From Micromonospora saelicesensis (GTDB lineage Bacteria; Actinomycetota; Actinomycetes; Mycobacteriales; Micromonosporaceae): DNA of 64,000 bases. This document shows, one piece after another, positions 45,994 through 54,453 of this stretch (positions are counted from its first letter, which is position 1; the number at the start of each line of letters is the position of its first letter). The DNA lies in NCBI RefSeq assembly GCF_900091575.1, contig NZ_FMCR01000001.1, positions 868,001-932,000 of the forward strand. Direction: 5' to 3'. A program made the translations under genes and the position numbers. A model generated the notes under the pieces. That model was not told the origin of the DNA and did not search any database. It saw nothing but the letters and a program-made list of their open reading frames with translations.

Positions 45994-46736
45994 CGCGGGA
46001 CCGCAACGTGGTACGCGTCGAGCGCCTCGGCGATGGTGCCGTCGAGCGTCAACCGGCCCGCGTCGAGGTACAACCCCCGACGGCAGAACCGGGTCAGGTC
46101 CTTTTCGTTGTGTGACACCAGCACCAGCGTGCGCCCCTCCCCGAGCAGACGATCAATAGTCGCGTAACACTTCTTGCGGAACTCCGCGTCCCCGACCGCG
46201 GTCACCTCGTCCATCAGCAGGATCGGGTGCGGCAGGTGCGAGATGATCGCGAAGCCCAGCCGCACCTTCATCCCCGACGAGTAGTGCCGCACCGACGTGT
46301 CGATGGCCCGTTCCACCTGCTCACCGGCGAACTCGACGATCTCGTCGAAGTGCCGCTTCAGGTAGCTCGTCGACAGCCCGTGCAGCCCACCGACCAGGTG
46401 CAGGTTCTCCCGCCCGGTCAGGTCGTTGGAGAAGCCGGCGGACAACTCCAGCAACGGCGCCACCGCGCCGTGCACCCTGATGCTGCCCTCGTCCGGTATG
46501 AGCACCCCGGCGATCAGCCGCAGCAGTGTGCTCTTGCCGGTGCCGTTGCGCCCGATCACCCCGACGGTCTCGCCGGGCTCGATGCTGAACGACACGTCCC
46601 GCAGCGGCCAGAACTGGCCGGGCAACGCGCCACGGGCACCCCGGTGGATGAACAACTCGCGCAGCCGCAGTTGGCGGCGACGGTTGCGGACGAACCGGAT
46701 GCCCAAGCCATCGGCCTCGATGATCGGCGCGGCCAC
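45990..46736 (-). CDS. tagH: TagH-like polysaccharide/teichoic acid export ATPase
   Basis: A 248-residue ABC ATPase of the TagH/RfbB type. Walker A GVIGRNGTGKSTLLRL (about 65-80), Q-loop region GAVAPLLELSAGF, signature YSSGMKVRLGFAI, Walker B LLMDEVTAVGD, and H in LVSHNEKDL. The insert after Walker A (LELSAGFSNDLTGREN) is typical of polysaccharide exporters. It pairs with the permease encoded one base upstream. GTG at 46736 after AAGGAGCTCTGAC. A longer frame to 46808 runs back into the permease gene. Confidence 0.92.
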   Translation of the reverse strand: MAAPIIEADGLGIRFVRNRRRQLRLRELFIHRGARGALPGQFWPLRDVSFSIEPGETVGVIGRNGTGKSTLLRLIAGVLIPDEGSIRVHGAVAPLLELSAGFSNDLTGRENLHLVGGLHGLSTSYLKRHFDEIVEFAGEQVERAIDTSVRHYSSGMKVRLGFAIISHLPHPILLMDEVTAVGDAEFRKKCYATIDRLLGEGRTLVLVSHNEKDLTRFCRRGLYLDAGRLTLDGTIAEALDAYHVAVPR

Positions 46737-46737
46737 G

Positions 46738-47565
46738 TCAGAGCTCCTTGAGCACGGCGGGCTCCAACCGGCGGAACGACCACCAACCGGCGGCCAGCAC
46801 CAGCACACTGCCGACGATCGTGGTGGCGAGCAGCCGGGCGTCCGGGAACTCGTCCGGATACCAGATCGCGTGGTGCAGCTGGAAGATCCCGACCAGCGGG
46901 TTCAGCTCGTACACCACCTTCAACCAGCCGGGCAGCCCGGACTCCCGCACCAGGCTGAGCGGATAGATGATCGGCGTGGCGTAGAAGAGCACCCGGATGA
47001 TCAACCGCATCAGCCGTTCCACGTCGCGCATCAGCACGTTCCACGCGGACAGCAGCAGGGCGAGCCCGGTCAACAGGACGGCCTGGACGGCCACCGCCAG
47101 CGGCAGAGAGAGCAGCGACCAGCCGGGGTGGATCCGACCGTGCACCGCGTAGATCACCGCGATGGCGATCAGGATCGGCAGGCCGGCCGCGTACTCGGCG
47201 AACCGGCCGGTGACCCGGCCGATCGGAAAGACCTGACGCGGCACGTTCATCGTGGTGATCAGCCGGGACTGGCCGGTCAGCGCGTTCGTCGCCTCGCTCA
47301 GCGCCGAACTGGTCCACATCCAGGCGAAGATGCCGGTGATCAGGAACAACGGGTACGACCCGGCCGCCTCACCGAGGTGCCGACCGGTGTCCCGGGAGTA
47401 GAGCACCCCGAAGACGAACCAGTAGATGGCGCCCATACCGAGCGGCTCGATCAACGACCAGAAGTAGCCCAGCACCGACTGCTGGTACTTGACCGCGAGA
47501 TCCCGCCTGACCAGGATGCGCAGCGAGTTGCGGTGCGACCACAACGCCGCGACGCCAGAGGTCAC
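46738..47565 (-). CDS. tagG: TagG-like ABC export permease
   Basis: A 275-residue permease of the ABC-2/TagG family with six helices: LAVKYQQSVLGYFWSLIEPLGMGAIYWFV is the conserved start, and AWNVLMRDVERLMRLIIRVLFYATPIIYPLSLV the family block. It should export a lipid-linked wall polymer with the TagH-like ATPase. First gene of a four-gene minus-strand set spaced at +1, -4 and +14 bases. GTG start after GGCGGGAGGCTGCG. Confidence 0.9.
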   Translation of the reverse strand: MTSGVAALWSHRNSLRILVRRDLAVKYQQSVLGYFWSLIEPLGMGAIYWFVFGVLYSRDTGRHLGEAAGSYPLFLITGIFAWMWTSSALSEATNALTGQSRLITTMNVPRQVFPIGRVTGRFAEYAAGLPILIAIAVIYAVHGRIHPGWSLLSLPLAVAVQAVLLTGLALLLSAWNVLMRDVERLMRLIIRVLFYATPIIYPLSLVRESGLPGWLKVVYELNPLVGIFQLHHAIWYPDEFPDARLLATTIVGSVLVLAAGWWSFRRLEPAVLKEL

Positions 47566-47636
47566 CGCAGCCTCCCGCCTCCTGAAACGGACGACAGGTT
47601 AGCAGTCGGTGAACGATTGCCCCGAATCGACCGGAC

Positions 47637-49007
47637 TCAGCACTCGATCACGTTGACGGCCAAACCGCCACGCGCCGTCTCCTTGTACTTGACCTTCATG
47701 TCGGCGCCCGTCTCCCGCATGGTCTTGATGACCTTGTCCAGCGACACCTTGTGCACCCCGTCGCCGCGCAGCGCCAGCCGGGCGGCCGTGATCGCCTTGA
47801 TGCTAGCCACCGCGTTCCGCTCGATGCAGGGGATCTGCACCAGGCCACCCACCGGGTCACAGGTCAACCCGAGGTTGTGCTCCATCCCGATCTCGGCCGC
47901 GTTCTCCACCTGCTCCGGGGTGCCACCGAGCGCCTCGGCCAGCCCCGCCGCCGCCATCGAGCACGCCGAACCGACCTCACCCTGGCAGCCCACCTCGGCG
48001 CCCGAGATCGAGGCGTTCTCCTTGAACAGCACACCGATCGCGCCCGCCGTCAGCAGGAACCGCACCACACCCTCGTCATCGGCGTCCGGCACGAACCGGG
48101 TGTAGTAGTGCAGCACCGCCGGAATGATCCCGGCCGCACCGTTGGTCGGCGCGGTGACCACCCGGCCGCCCGCGGCGTTCTCCTCGTTGACCGCGAGCGC
48201 GAACAGCGTCACCCAGTCCATCGCGTGCAGCGGGTCGGCCGTCCCGGCCTCCGCCTCCAGGCCGCGCCGCAGCTCCGCCGCGCGCCGCCGAACCTTCAAC
48301 CCCCCAGGGAGTACGCCGTCCCGCTCGCAGCCGCGCTGCACGCACTCCTGCATCACCCGCCAGATCTCCAGCAGACCAGCCCGGATGTCCGCCTCGCTGC
48401 GCCAGGAACGCTCGTTGGCCAGCATCACCTCGCTGATCGACAGCCCGGTGCGGGTGGTGACGTCGAGGAGCTGCGCCCCGGTCAGGAAGGGGTACCGCAC
48501 CACAGTGCTGTCCGGCTTGATCCGGTCCGCCCCGGCCGCCGCCTCGTCCACCACGAACCCGCCACCGACGGAGTAGTAGGTGCGACTGCGCAGCTCGGCG
48601 CCGGCCCCGTCGTACGCCGCGAAGGTCATCCCGTTCGGGTGGTACGGCAACGACCGGCGGCGGTGCAGCGTCAGGTCCCGGTCCGGGTCAAAGTCGATCT
48701 CGTGCGCGTCGAGGATGTTGATCCGCCGCTCGGTCCGGATCCGCTCGACCCGAGGACCGACCGTGTCCGTGTCGACCGTCTCCGGCGACTCGCCGGCCAA
48801 CCCGAGCAGCACCGCCGGGCCGCTGCCGTGGCCGTGCCCGGTGGCACCCAGCGAGCCGAACAGCTCGGCCTGCACCCGCGCCGTGTCGCTGAGCAGCCCA
48901 TCGGCCTTCAGCCCGCCGACGAACGTCCGCGCGGCCCGCATCGGCCCCACCGTGTGTGAGCTGGACGGCCCGATACCGACGCTGAAGAGGTCGAAAACAC
49001 TGATCAT
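47637..49007 (-). CDS. sdaA: L-serine ammonia-lyase
   Basis: A 456-residue iron-sulfur L-serine dehydratase, converting L-serine to pyruvate and ammonia. The beta domain starts [26 protein letters not shown]. The alpha domain carries the [4Fe-4S] cysteine region [30 protein letters not shown]. The single-chain form is usual in actinobacteria. ATG at 49007 after GAGGAAGCGCAGCC, with the longer frame to 49136 rejected. Not linked to serC, which is about 9 kb away on the other strand. Confidence 0.93.
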   Translation of the reverse strand: MISVFDLFSVGIGPSSSHTVGPMRAARTFVGGLKADGLLSDTARVQAELFGSLGATGHGHGSGPAVLLGLAGESPETVDTDTVGPRVERIRTERRINILDAHEIDFDPDRDLTLHRRRSLPYHPNGMTFAAYDGAGAELRSRTYYSVGGGFVVDEAAAGADRIKPDSTVVRYPFLTGAQLLDVTTRTGLSISEVMLANERSWRSEADIRAGLLEIWRVMQECVQRGCERDGVLPGGLKVRRRAAELRRGLEAEAGTADPLHAMDWVTLFALAVNEENAAGGRVVTAPTNGAAGIIPAVLHYYTRFVPDADDEGVVRFLLTAGAIGVLFKENASISGAEVGCQGEVGSACSMAAAGLAEALGGTPEQVENAAEIGMEHNLGLTCDPVGGLVQIPCIERNAVASIKAITAARLALRGDGVHKVSLDKVIKTMRETGADMKVKYKETARGGLAVNVIEC

Positions 49008-49564
49008 GGCTGCGCTTCCTCGCCGTCGTCCCGGCGTACGGGACCCGGCCGGGTCGTGACCGCCGGTCTGGCGGCCCCGCTCGTGACCGTCCGGGGTATG
49101 GGGTGCCGGCCCTCCGGGGTGTGGAAGGCCGATCAATCAGCCTACCCGCCCAGCTCACCGCCCACCCGGTCCGGGACGTGAACACCCGACCACCGTCTCT
49201 CCCGCCCGGCGCGGCCTTGGCCGCCCGGCGCCGCCTCGCCCCCCAGTCGCCCGCTCGCTCCGCAAGATCGTGCTCGATCCAGGAAGTAGTGGTGTCCGCC
49301 CGCCTCGATGCCACTACATCCAGGATCGAGCACGATCTCCGGCCGCCCGCGGCGGCCGAGAGCGGTGGCAGGCGCGGCGCGGGCGGGGCGGGGGCGGGGC
49401 GCCAGCGCGGGCGGGGCGCGGGAGGCGTCAGCGGGGGGTTGCCCGGGTAATGCACCTACGGGTCCACGGGTTGCCGCTCCTCCTCGGGACCGAGGGCGAG
49501 GTGGCCATCCCTTTCTACCGTGGATTGCAGACGCGGCGCACCGCCGCAGAGTGGGAGTACGACG
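49008..49564. other. Intergenic region with a long hairpin
   Basis: This 557-base spacer between sdaA and the PspC gene has no supported ORF. It contains the 28-base inverted repeat described separately (49265-49338). The right half (49345-49450) is a run of G-rich simple sequence (GGGGCGGGGGCGGGGC). The PspC promoter should lie in the last 100 bases. Confidence 0.6.
49265..49338. repeat. Long imperfect palindrome
   Basis: Two 28-base arms (49265-49292 and 49311-49338) match with two mismatches around an 18-base loop. The arms include GATCGTGCTCGATCC and GGATCGAGCACGATC. The stem lies in an intergenic region and has no transposase or target duplication. It looks like a dispersed repetitive extragenic palindrome or a terminator. 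Confidence 0.75.
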
Positions 49565-49774
49565 ATGAGTCGCAAACTGGTCCGGCCCCGCGAGGGGCGC
49601 ATGATCGCCGGTGTCTGTGCCGGCCTCGGACGGCGGTTCGGCATGTCGGCCGGAATGGTCCGGCTGCTGTTCCTGCTGTCGCTGCTGCTGCCCGGCACGC
49701 AGGTGATCGTCTACCTGATCCTGTGGGTGCTGATGCCGAACGAGGACCGCTACCTGGCGTCCACCGGCCACTGA
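49565..49774 (+). CDS. PspC domain protein
   Basis: A 69-residue PspC-domain membrane protein: KLVRPREGRMIAGVCAGLGRRFGMSAGMVRLLFLLSLLLP, then VIVYLILWVLMPNED, the family's two-helix plan. Phage-shock protein C-type domains sense envelope stress or bind partner kinases. Here it stands alone. ATG at 49565 after GGGAGTACGACG. The longer frame from 49520 is not supported. Confidence 0.9.
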   Translation: MSRKLVRPREGRMIAGVCAGLGRRFGMSAGMVRLLFLLSLLLPGTQVIVYLILWVLMPNEDRYLASTGH

Positions 49775-49803
49775 ACCGCCCCGCGCACCTGACGTAATCG
49801 CAG

Positions 49804-49848
49804 ATCTTGGACAGTTTCCGTTAGCTGCTAACGGAAACTGTCCAAGAT
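49804..49848. repeat. Perfect 22-bp palindrome
   Basis: Two 22-base arms (49804-49825 and 49827-49848) with a single central T form a perfect inverted repeat. The arms carry TTGGACAGTTTCCGTTAGC and its complement. At about 45% GC it stands out from the surrounding DNA. It lies 30 bases after the PspC gene and could be its terminator or a repetitive palindrome. Confidence 0.85.
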
Positions 49849-49981
49849 TGCTCGGTCCGCCACCACGACGATGCCTCATATCCGGCGAATCGGCCGCGCG
49901 CCTACGCGGGGGGCCTCCGGACCCTTGGCTGCCGTTCCTCACCCCCCATCCGCGCGCACAGGCCCCCTGGTCCGGCTCCCC

Positions 49982-50077
49982 CAGCGCCGGGCTCCCGCAA
50001 CGCCGGGCTCCCGCAGAGCCGAACTCCCGAAGCGCCGAACTCCCGAAGCGCCGGGCTCCCGCAGCGCCGGGCTCTGC
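49982..50077. repeat. 16-bp tandem repeat, six copies
   Basis: Six head-to-tail 16-base units with the consensus CAGCGCCGGGCTCCCG (variants CAGAGCCGAACTCCCG, AAGCGCCGAACTCCCG). The period is not a multiple of three and shifts the frame each time, so this is non-coding. Confidence 0.8.
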
Positions 50078-50236
50078 CGAGGGCTCATGCCAACACACGA
50101 CGTGCAACAGGGCCGAGGGTGCGCCACGGACCCAGACGGTGCCGGGGGCAAAGGGGCAGCACGGGAATCGAGGGGCAGGACGGAAGCGCCCGCTCCGACG
50201 AGAGTCGGGGCGGGCGCTTCGGCGTACGGGGGCAGG

Positions 50237-51103
50237 TCAGGGGGCTATGTAGGTGACAGTGACCTGCTGGTAGCCGAGGGAGCGGAGCAGCCCCTCCAGC
50301 ATCTTGCGGGTGTTCTCCTCGGCTCGGGCCGAGAGCCCGCTGTCCCGGGCGGCGGCGGTGATCCGGTCCTCGGCGAGCTGGTAGACCTGCTGCTGCCGGT
50401 TGGGGTCGTTGCCGACGAGGTCACCGAGTCGGTTGAGCAGACCGCGCTCCTCGGCGAAGACGTAGCTCTTCTCCATGTCGAGATTGGTCTCACCGAACTG
50501 CGGCGCGGGCAGCTTGATCTCGACGGATTTGCCGTCGGCGGACTGGACGACGGCACCCTCACCGATCTTGGTGAAGTCGACGTACGCCTCGACGCTGCCG
50601 GCCCCGACGAACAGGGTGCGCTCGTTGAGCAGGAAGTCTGGAACGTTGCGCCGGTCGTTCTGCGTGTCGACCACGACTTGGAAGTTGCCTTCCGCGGCCA
50701 CGTAGCGGCTGAGGTCCTGGATCGACTTCAGCAGCGGTGGCTGACTGCGATCGGTCTGCTCCTTGGCGAACGGGTTGCGGAACTCCGGCAGGATGCCGGT
50801 CGCCTGGATGCCGAGCAGCACGACCACGGCCAGCGCGGCGGCGCCGAGCAGCAGGAGCAGACCTCGGGCCGCCCCACCGCCACCGCCGGGGCTGTCGCCA
50901 CCGCTCGTCGGGCCACCGGGACCACCGGGGCCTCCAGGCCCTCCGGGGCCAGCAGGCCCACCGGGACCGGCCGGCTCGCCGGGGCCACCCGGCGTATCCG
51001 TGGTCCAGTCGGGTGTCGCGGTCGACCGCGCCTTGAGATCGTCACCGGTCGGGTAACCGGGGAACTCTCTCGTGGGCTCGTTGCTGCCAGCGTCGCGGGC
51101 CAT
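50237..51103 (-). CDS. DUF4230 membrane protein with Gly-Pro tract
   Basis: A 288-residue protein. Residues 1-80 are hydrophilic, with a collagen-like run of G-P-G, G-P-A and G-P-G-G units (about 40-65). One membrane helix (about 82-105, GLLLLLGAAALAVVVLLGI) precedes a DUF4230 domain outside the membrane (SIQDLSRYVAAEGNFQVVVD, FAEERGLLNRLGDLVG). The role is unknown. DUF4230 proteins are usually membrane-anchored in diverse bacteria. The start is ATG at 51103 or GTG at 51112. The GP repeats make the DNA unstable. Confidence 0.85.
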   Translation of the reverse strand: MARDAGSNEPTREFPGYPTGDDLKARSTATPDWTTDTPGGPGEPAGPGGPAGPGGPGGPGGPGGPTSGGDSPGGGGGAARGLLLLLGAAALAVVVLLGIQATGILPEFRNPFAKEQTDRSQPPLLKSIQDLSRYVAAEGNFQVVVDTQNDRRNVPDFLLNERTLFVGAGSVEAYVDFTKIGEGAVVQSADGKSVEIKLPAPQFGETNLDMEKSYVFAEERGLLNRLGDLVGNDPNRQQQVYQLAEDRITAAARDSGLSARAEENTRKMLEGLLRSLGYQQVTVTYIAP

Positions 51104-51202
51104 CACGCTCACCGTCCTCGTCAGACACGTCGTCTGTCAATGACGGTACGGCCCCGATACGACAGGCGCGCGGCGAGCGCCAGGAAGCGACAAACGGGCA
51201 GG

Positions 51203-52366
51203 TCAGGCGAACGCGGAGAGCCCGGTGAGCCGTTGCCCGATGACCAGTTGGTGGATCTCGGAGGTGCCCTCGTAGGTCAGCACGCTCTCCAGGTTGTTGG
51301 CGTGCCGCATCACCGGGTACTCACCGGAGACGCCGTTGGCGCCGAGGATGGTGCGGCACTGCCGGGCGATGGCCAGGGCCTCCCGCACGTTGTTCAGCTT
51401 GCCCACGCTGACCTGCTCGGGTCGCAGCCGCCGGGCGTCGGCGAGCCGACCCAGGTGCAGCGCGAGCAGTTGTCCCTTCACCAACTCGACGGCCATGTCG
51501 GCGAGCTTCGCCTGGGTGAGCTGAAAGCCGGCCAGTGGGCGACCGAACTGGGTGCGGCTGCTCGCGTACGCCAGGGTGGTCTCCAGGCAGTCGCGGGCCG
51601 CACCGACCGCGCCCCAGACGATGCCGTAGCGGGCCTCGGTGAGGCAGCTCAGCGGCGCCTTGAGCCCGACCGCCTCGGGCAGTTGGGCGTCGGCCGGGAG
51701 CCGGACGTCGTCGAGCACGATCTCGCCGGTCACCGACGCGCGCAGCGACATCTTGCGGCGGATCTCCCGGGCCGTGACGCCGGGAGTGTCCATGGGTACG
51801 GCGAAACCCCGTACGCCGTCGTCGGTGCGCGCCCAGATCACCGCGACGTCCGCGATCGGGGCGTTGGTGATCCACATCTTCCCGCCGGTGAGCACCCAGT
51901 CGTCGCCGTCGCGGCGGGCCCGGGTGGCCATCGAGGCGGGGTCGGAGCCGTGATCCGGCTCGGTCAGGCCGAAGCAGCCGATCGCCTCACCGGTGGCCAT
52001 CGACGGCAGCCACCGTTGCTTCTGCTCCTCGCTGCCGTAGCGCCAGATGGCGTACATGGCGAGCGATCCCTGCACGGAGACCAGGGAGCGGAGGCCGGAG
52101 TCGCCGGCTTCCAGCTCCTGGCAGGCCAGCCCGTAGGCCACTGCGGAGGCGCCGGCGCAGCCGTAGCCGGTCAGGTGCATGCCGAGCAGGCCGAGCTTGC
52201 CGAACTCGCGGGCCAGCTCCCGGGCGGGCACCTTGCCGTCCTCGTACCAGTCGGCGACGTGGGGTCGCACCCGGTCGTCGACGAGTTGGCGGACGACGTC
52301 GCGGATCTGCCGCTCCTCCTCGCTGAGCGACGGGTCCAGGTCGAGCAGGTCCAGCGCAGCGGTCAT
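51203..52366 (-). CDS. Acyl-CoA dehydrogenase, glutaryl-CoA type
   Basis: A 387-residue flavin acyl-CoA dehydrogenase close to glutaryl-CoA dehydrogenases. Catalytic base E366 lies in LTYEGTSEIHQLVIGQ. GCFGLTEPDHGSDPASM and WITNAPIADVAVIWARTDD are FAD and substrate blocks, and SRTQFGRPLAGFQLTQAKLADM the helical domain block. It may take part in lysine or tryptophan breakdown, but no glutarate-pathway gene adjoins. The GTG at 52375 is possible. ATG at 52366 with AGGGTGGCGTCC fits better. Confidence 0.92.
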   Translation of the reverse strand: MTAALDLLDLDPSLSEEERQIRDVVRQLVDDRVRPHVADWYEDGKVPARELAREFGKLGLLGMHLTGYGCAGASAVAYGLACQELEAGDSGLRSLVSVQGSLAMYAIWRYGSEEQKQRWLPSMATGEAIGCFGLTEPDHGSDPASMATRARRDGDDWVLTGGKMWITNAPIADVAVIWARTDDGVRGFAVPMDTPGVTAREIRRKMSLRASVTGEIVLDDVRLPADAQLPEAVGLKAPLSCLTEARYGIVWGAVGAARDCLETTLAYASSRTQFGRPLAGFQLTQAKLADMAVELVKGQLLALHLGRLADARRLRPEQVSVGKLNNVREALAIARQCRTILGANGVSGEYPVMRHANNLESVLTYEGTSEIHQLVIGQRLTGLSAFA

Positions 52367-52410
52367 GGACGCCACCCTAACGAAGGTTCAGCGCGGGAAA
52401 GAAGGGCTCG

Positions 52411-52716
52411 TCACTCGATGGGCCCGGAGAGCACCAGCACCCGCGCGTGGATCTGGTTGCGCTGCTGGAGGGCGGCGCGCAGCGCCCGGTGCAACCCGTC
52501 CTCCAGGTAGAGCCCGCCGTTCCACTGCACGACGTGCGGAAAGAGGTCACCGTAGAAGGTGGAATCCTCGGCGAGGAGCTTGTCCAGCGCCAACTCGCGC
52601 TTGGTGGTGATCATCTGATCCAGGCGCAGTGGCCTCGGCGGGATCTCCGCCCACTGCTTGAGCGTCAGATTGTGCTCCGGATAGGGACGCCCGTCCCGGA
52701 CCGCTCTGAAGATCAC
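52411..52716 (-). CDS. Conserved actinobacterial ParB-like small protein
   Basis: A 101-residue protein, MIFRAVRDGRPYPEHNLTLK then LRLDQMITTKRELALDKLLAE and VQWNGGLYLEDGLHRALRAALQQ. The last block has the D-G-H-R core of ParB/sulfiredoxin-like nucleotide-binding folds. Close homologues are widespread in Streptomyces and relatives as lone genes, with no known role. GTG start after GGGGAGGGGAGCGTGCC. Confidence 0.75.
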   Translation of the reverse strand: MIFRAVRDGRPYPEHNLTLKQWAEIPPRPLRLDQMITTKRELALDKLLAEDSTFYGDLFPHVVQWNGGLYLEDGLHRALRAALQQRNQIHARVLVLSGPIE

Positions 52717-52903
52717 GACGGCACGCTCCCCTCCCCGTGGCCGGGCCGACCGACGGCGCCGAGCCGGGCCGCGGCGGGCACCGCACCGCGCGGCACCGAT
52801 GACCGTGCCAGCCTAGCCGCCCAGCGCACGCTACGTTCTGCTCCCTGATGTCAGTTTCGCTATCGCTCGTCCGATCCTCAACCGGACGAACGGGACGTCA
52901 GCG

Positions 52904-53506
52904 TCAGTTCCACCGGCCGCGCCGCACGACCTCGTCCATCGGGCGACGCCCACGGCGCAGCGATGGTGACCGATGGTCGGCTGCACGGTAACCGATTGTG
53001 ACGGCGCCGATGGGTTGATACTCCGCCGGCACGCCGAACGCGTCCCGGTAGGCGGCGAGCCGCTGGGGCGGAATACCGAAGAAGCACGCGCCCAGCCCCT
53101 CGTCCACGGCGGTGAGCAGCATCAGCAACGCCGCGAATCCGGCGTCGACGTGCCAGTACGGCACCGGCCAACGGTCCGTGGACTGATCCGTCCAGCCCTT
53201 GTCCGGCTCCGCGTACCGCCGCAGGTAGGCCGACTCGTTGGCGTGCGGCACCACGATCAGGGGTGCCCGGCGCATGCCAGCGAGCCAACGCTCCCGCCCA
53301 CCGCCATCGGGGGTGGTGGCAGCCCAGAATCGGTCCCGATCGGCCAGTTCCTCCAACACCAGGAAACCCCAGCCCTGGGCGAAGCCGGCCGACGGCGCGC
53401 GGACCGCGTGGTCGAGCAGCCGGTCCACCACGTCGGGCGGGACCGGGCGGTCCGGGTCGTAGTTGCGCACCATCCGCCGTCGGCGGACGACCTCGGCGAA
53501 CTCCAT
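52904..53506 (-). CDS. Nitroreductase family protein
   Basis: A 200-residue FMN nitroreductase-fold protein: FAEVVRRRRMVRNYDPDRPVP (FMN phosphate contact), APSAGFAQGWGFLVLEE, and the block LTAVDEGLGACFFGIPPQRL. It reduces nitro or quinone compounds or an unknown physiological substrate. Last gene of an apparent pair with the epimerase: ATG at 53506 overlaps the epimerase stop (TGATG). The C-terminus is Arg-rich. Confidence 0.9.
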   Translation of the reverse strand: MEFAEVVRRRRMVRNYDPDRPVPPDVVDRLLDHAVRAPSAGFAQGWGFLVLEELADRDRFWAATTPDGGGRERWLAGMRRAPLIVVPHANESAYLRRYAEPDKGWTDQSTDRWPVPYWHVDAGFAALLMLLTAVDEGLGACFFGIPPQRLAAYRDAFGVPAEYQPIGAVTIGYRAADHRSPSLRRGRRPMDEVVRRGRWN

Positions 53507-54435
53507 CAGGCGCCGGGGCGGATGCCCCAGGCACCTCGCCAGGTGGTGCCGGGCTTGAGGGTGAGCAGGTCCTTGCCGGACCGGAACGAGTCCGGTGGGC
53601 AGGTCATCGGCTCGATCGCCACCGAGCGGCGGTGCCGCTCGCCGGTGAGGGCGTCCCCGGTGAACACCTGCCACCAGCCGAACTCGGCGTCCGCCCAGAT
53701 GCTCACCCCGGCCGAACCGTCCGGCGCGGCGAGGCTCACCGACGAACCGCCGTCCGCGTCCCGGATCACCTCGCCGAAGCAGGAGTCCAGGACGGCCGCG
53801 CCGATCCGGCGAGGGCTGGTCCAGTCGTACTCGGTGCCGGCCACCGGGGTCACCCCCACCGGCAGCAGCCGACCGTCCACCAGCACCCGGCTCCGGGTGG
53901 GCAGCCGCAGCACCAGGTCGTCCACCGCGACGCCCGGCAGTTGCAGGTACGGGTGTACGGAGAAGCCGAACGGGGCCAACTCCCCGCCGATGTTGGTCAC
54001 CTCGTGCTCGGCGCGCAGCCCGTCCGCGTCGACGCTCCACCGGCTGCGCAGCCGCAGCGGCCACGGGTAGCCGGGCTGCGGCGGCAGGTCGTAGCCGACC
54101 GTCACGGCGTCCGCCGACTGCTCCAGCAACTGCCACGGCACCCAGTTGACCAGCCCGTGGATGGCCACGTGCCGCTCCGGCTCGGTCAGTGCGAGCTGGT
54201 GCGTCCGCCCGTCGAACGAGTAGCGACCATCGCGGATCCGGTTCGGCCAGGGTGCCAGCACCTGCCCGGTGCAACCGGGGCAGACCTCGTCGGTCTGGTA
54301 CCCGTCGAGCAGGTCGACACCGTCGTGCCGGTACGTCCGGAGCCCACCGCCGATCTCCACGATGACGGCCTCGTGGCCGGCGGCGGAGATGGTCCACTGG
54401 GCGCCGGAGAACGGGCGCGGATCGGGGCTTTCCAT
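53506..54435 (-). CDS. Aldose 1-epimerase family protein
   Basis: A 309-residue galactose mutarotase-fold protein. PWPNRIRDGRYSFDG (substrate loop), HVAIHGLVNWVPW (His about 91, the first family histidine), FGFSVHPYLQLPG (second His about 158) and SVAIEPMTCPPDSF (Glu about 272, catalytic base) are in order. The family interconverts anomers of free aldoses or hexose 6-phosphates. It is one-base coupled to the nitroreductase gene, an odd pairing. Ribosome site weak. Confidence 0.87.
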   Translation of the reverse strand: MESPDPRPFSGAQWTISAAGHEAVIVEIGGGLRTYRHDGVDLLDGYQTDEVCPGCTGQVLAPWPNRIRDGRYSFDGRTHQLALTEPERHVAIHGLVNWVPWQLLEQSADAVTVGYDLPPQPGYPWPLRLRSRWSVDADGLRAEHEVTNIGGELAPFGFSVHPYLQLPGVAVDDLVLRLPTRSRVLVDGRLLPVGVTPVAGTEYDWTSPRRIGAAVLDSCFGEVIRDADGGSSVSLAAPDGSAGVSIWADAEFGWWQVFTGDALTGERHRRSVAIEPMTCPPDSFRSGKDLLTLKPGTTWRGAWGIRPGA

Positions 54436-54453
54436 GCCGGCGACCCTAACCGG

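Larger units (their letters stand above)
49775..50236. other. Intergenic region with palindrome and tandem repeat
   Basis: This 462-base spacer separates the PspC gene from the convergent DUF4230 gene. It holds a perfect AT-rich hairpin (49804-49848) and a 16-bp tandem repeat (49982-50077). No ORF in it has a ribosome site or a family match. Confidence 0.6.
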
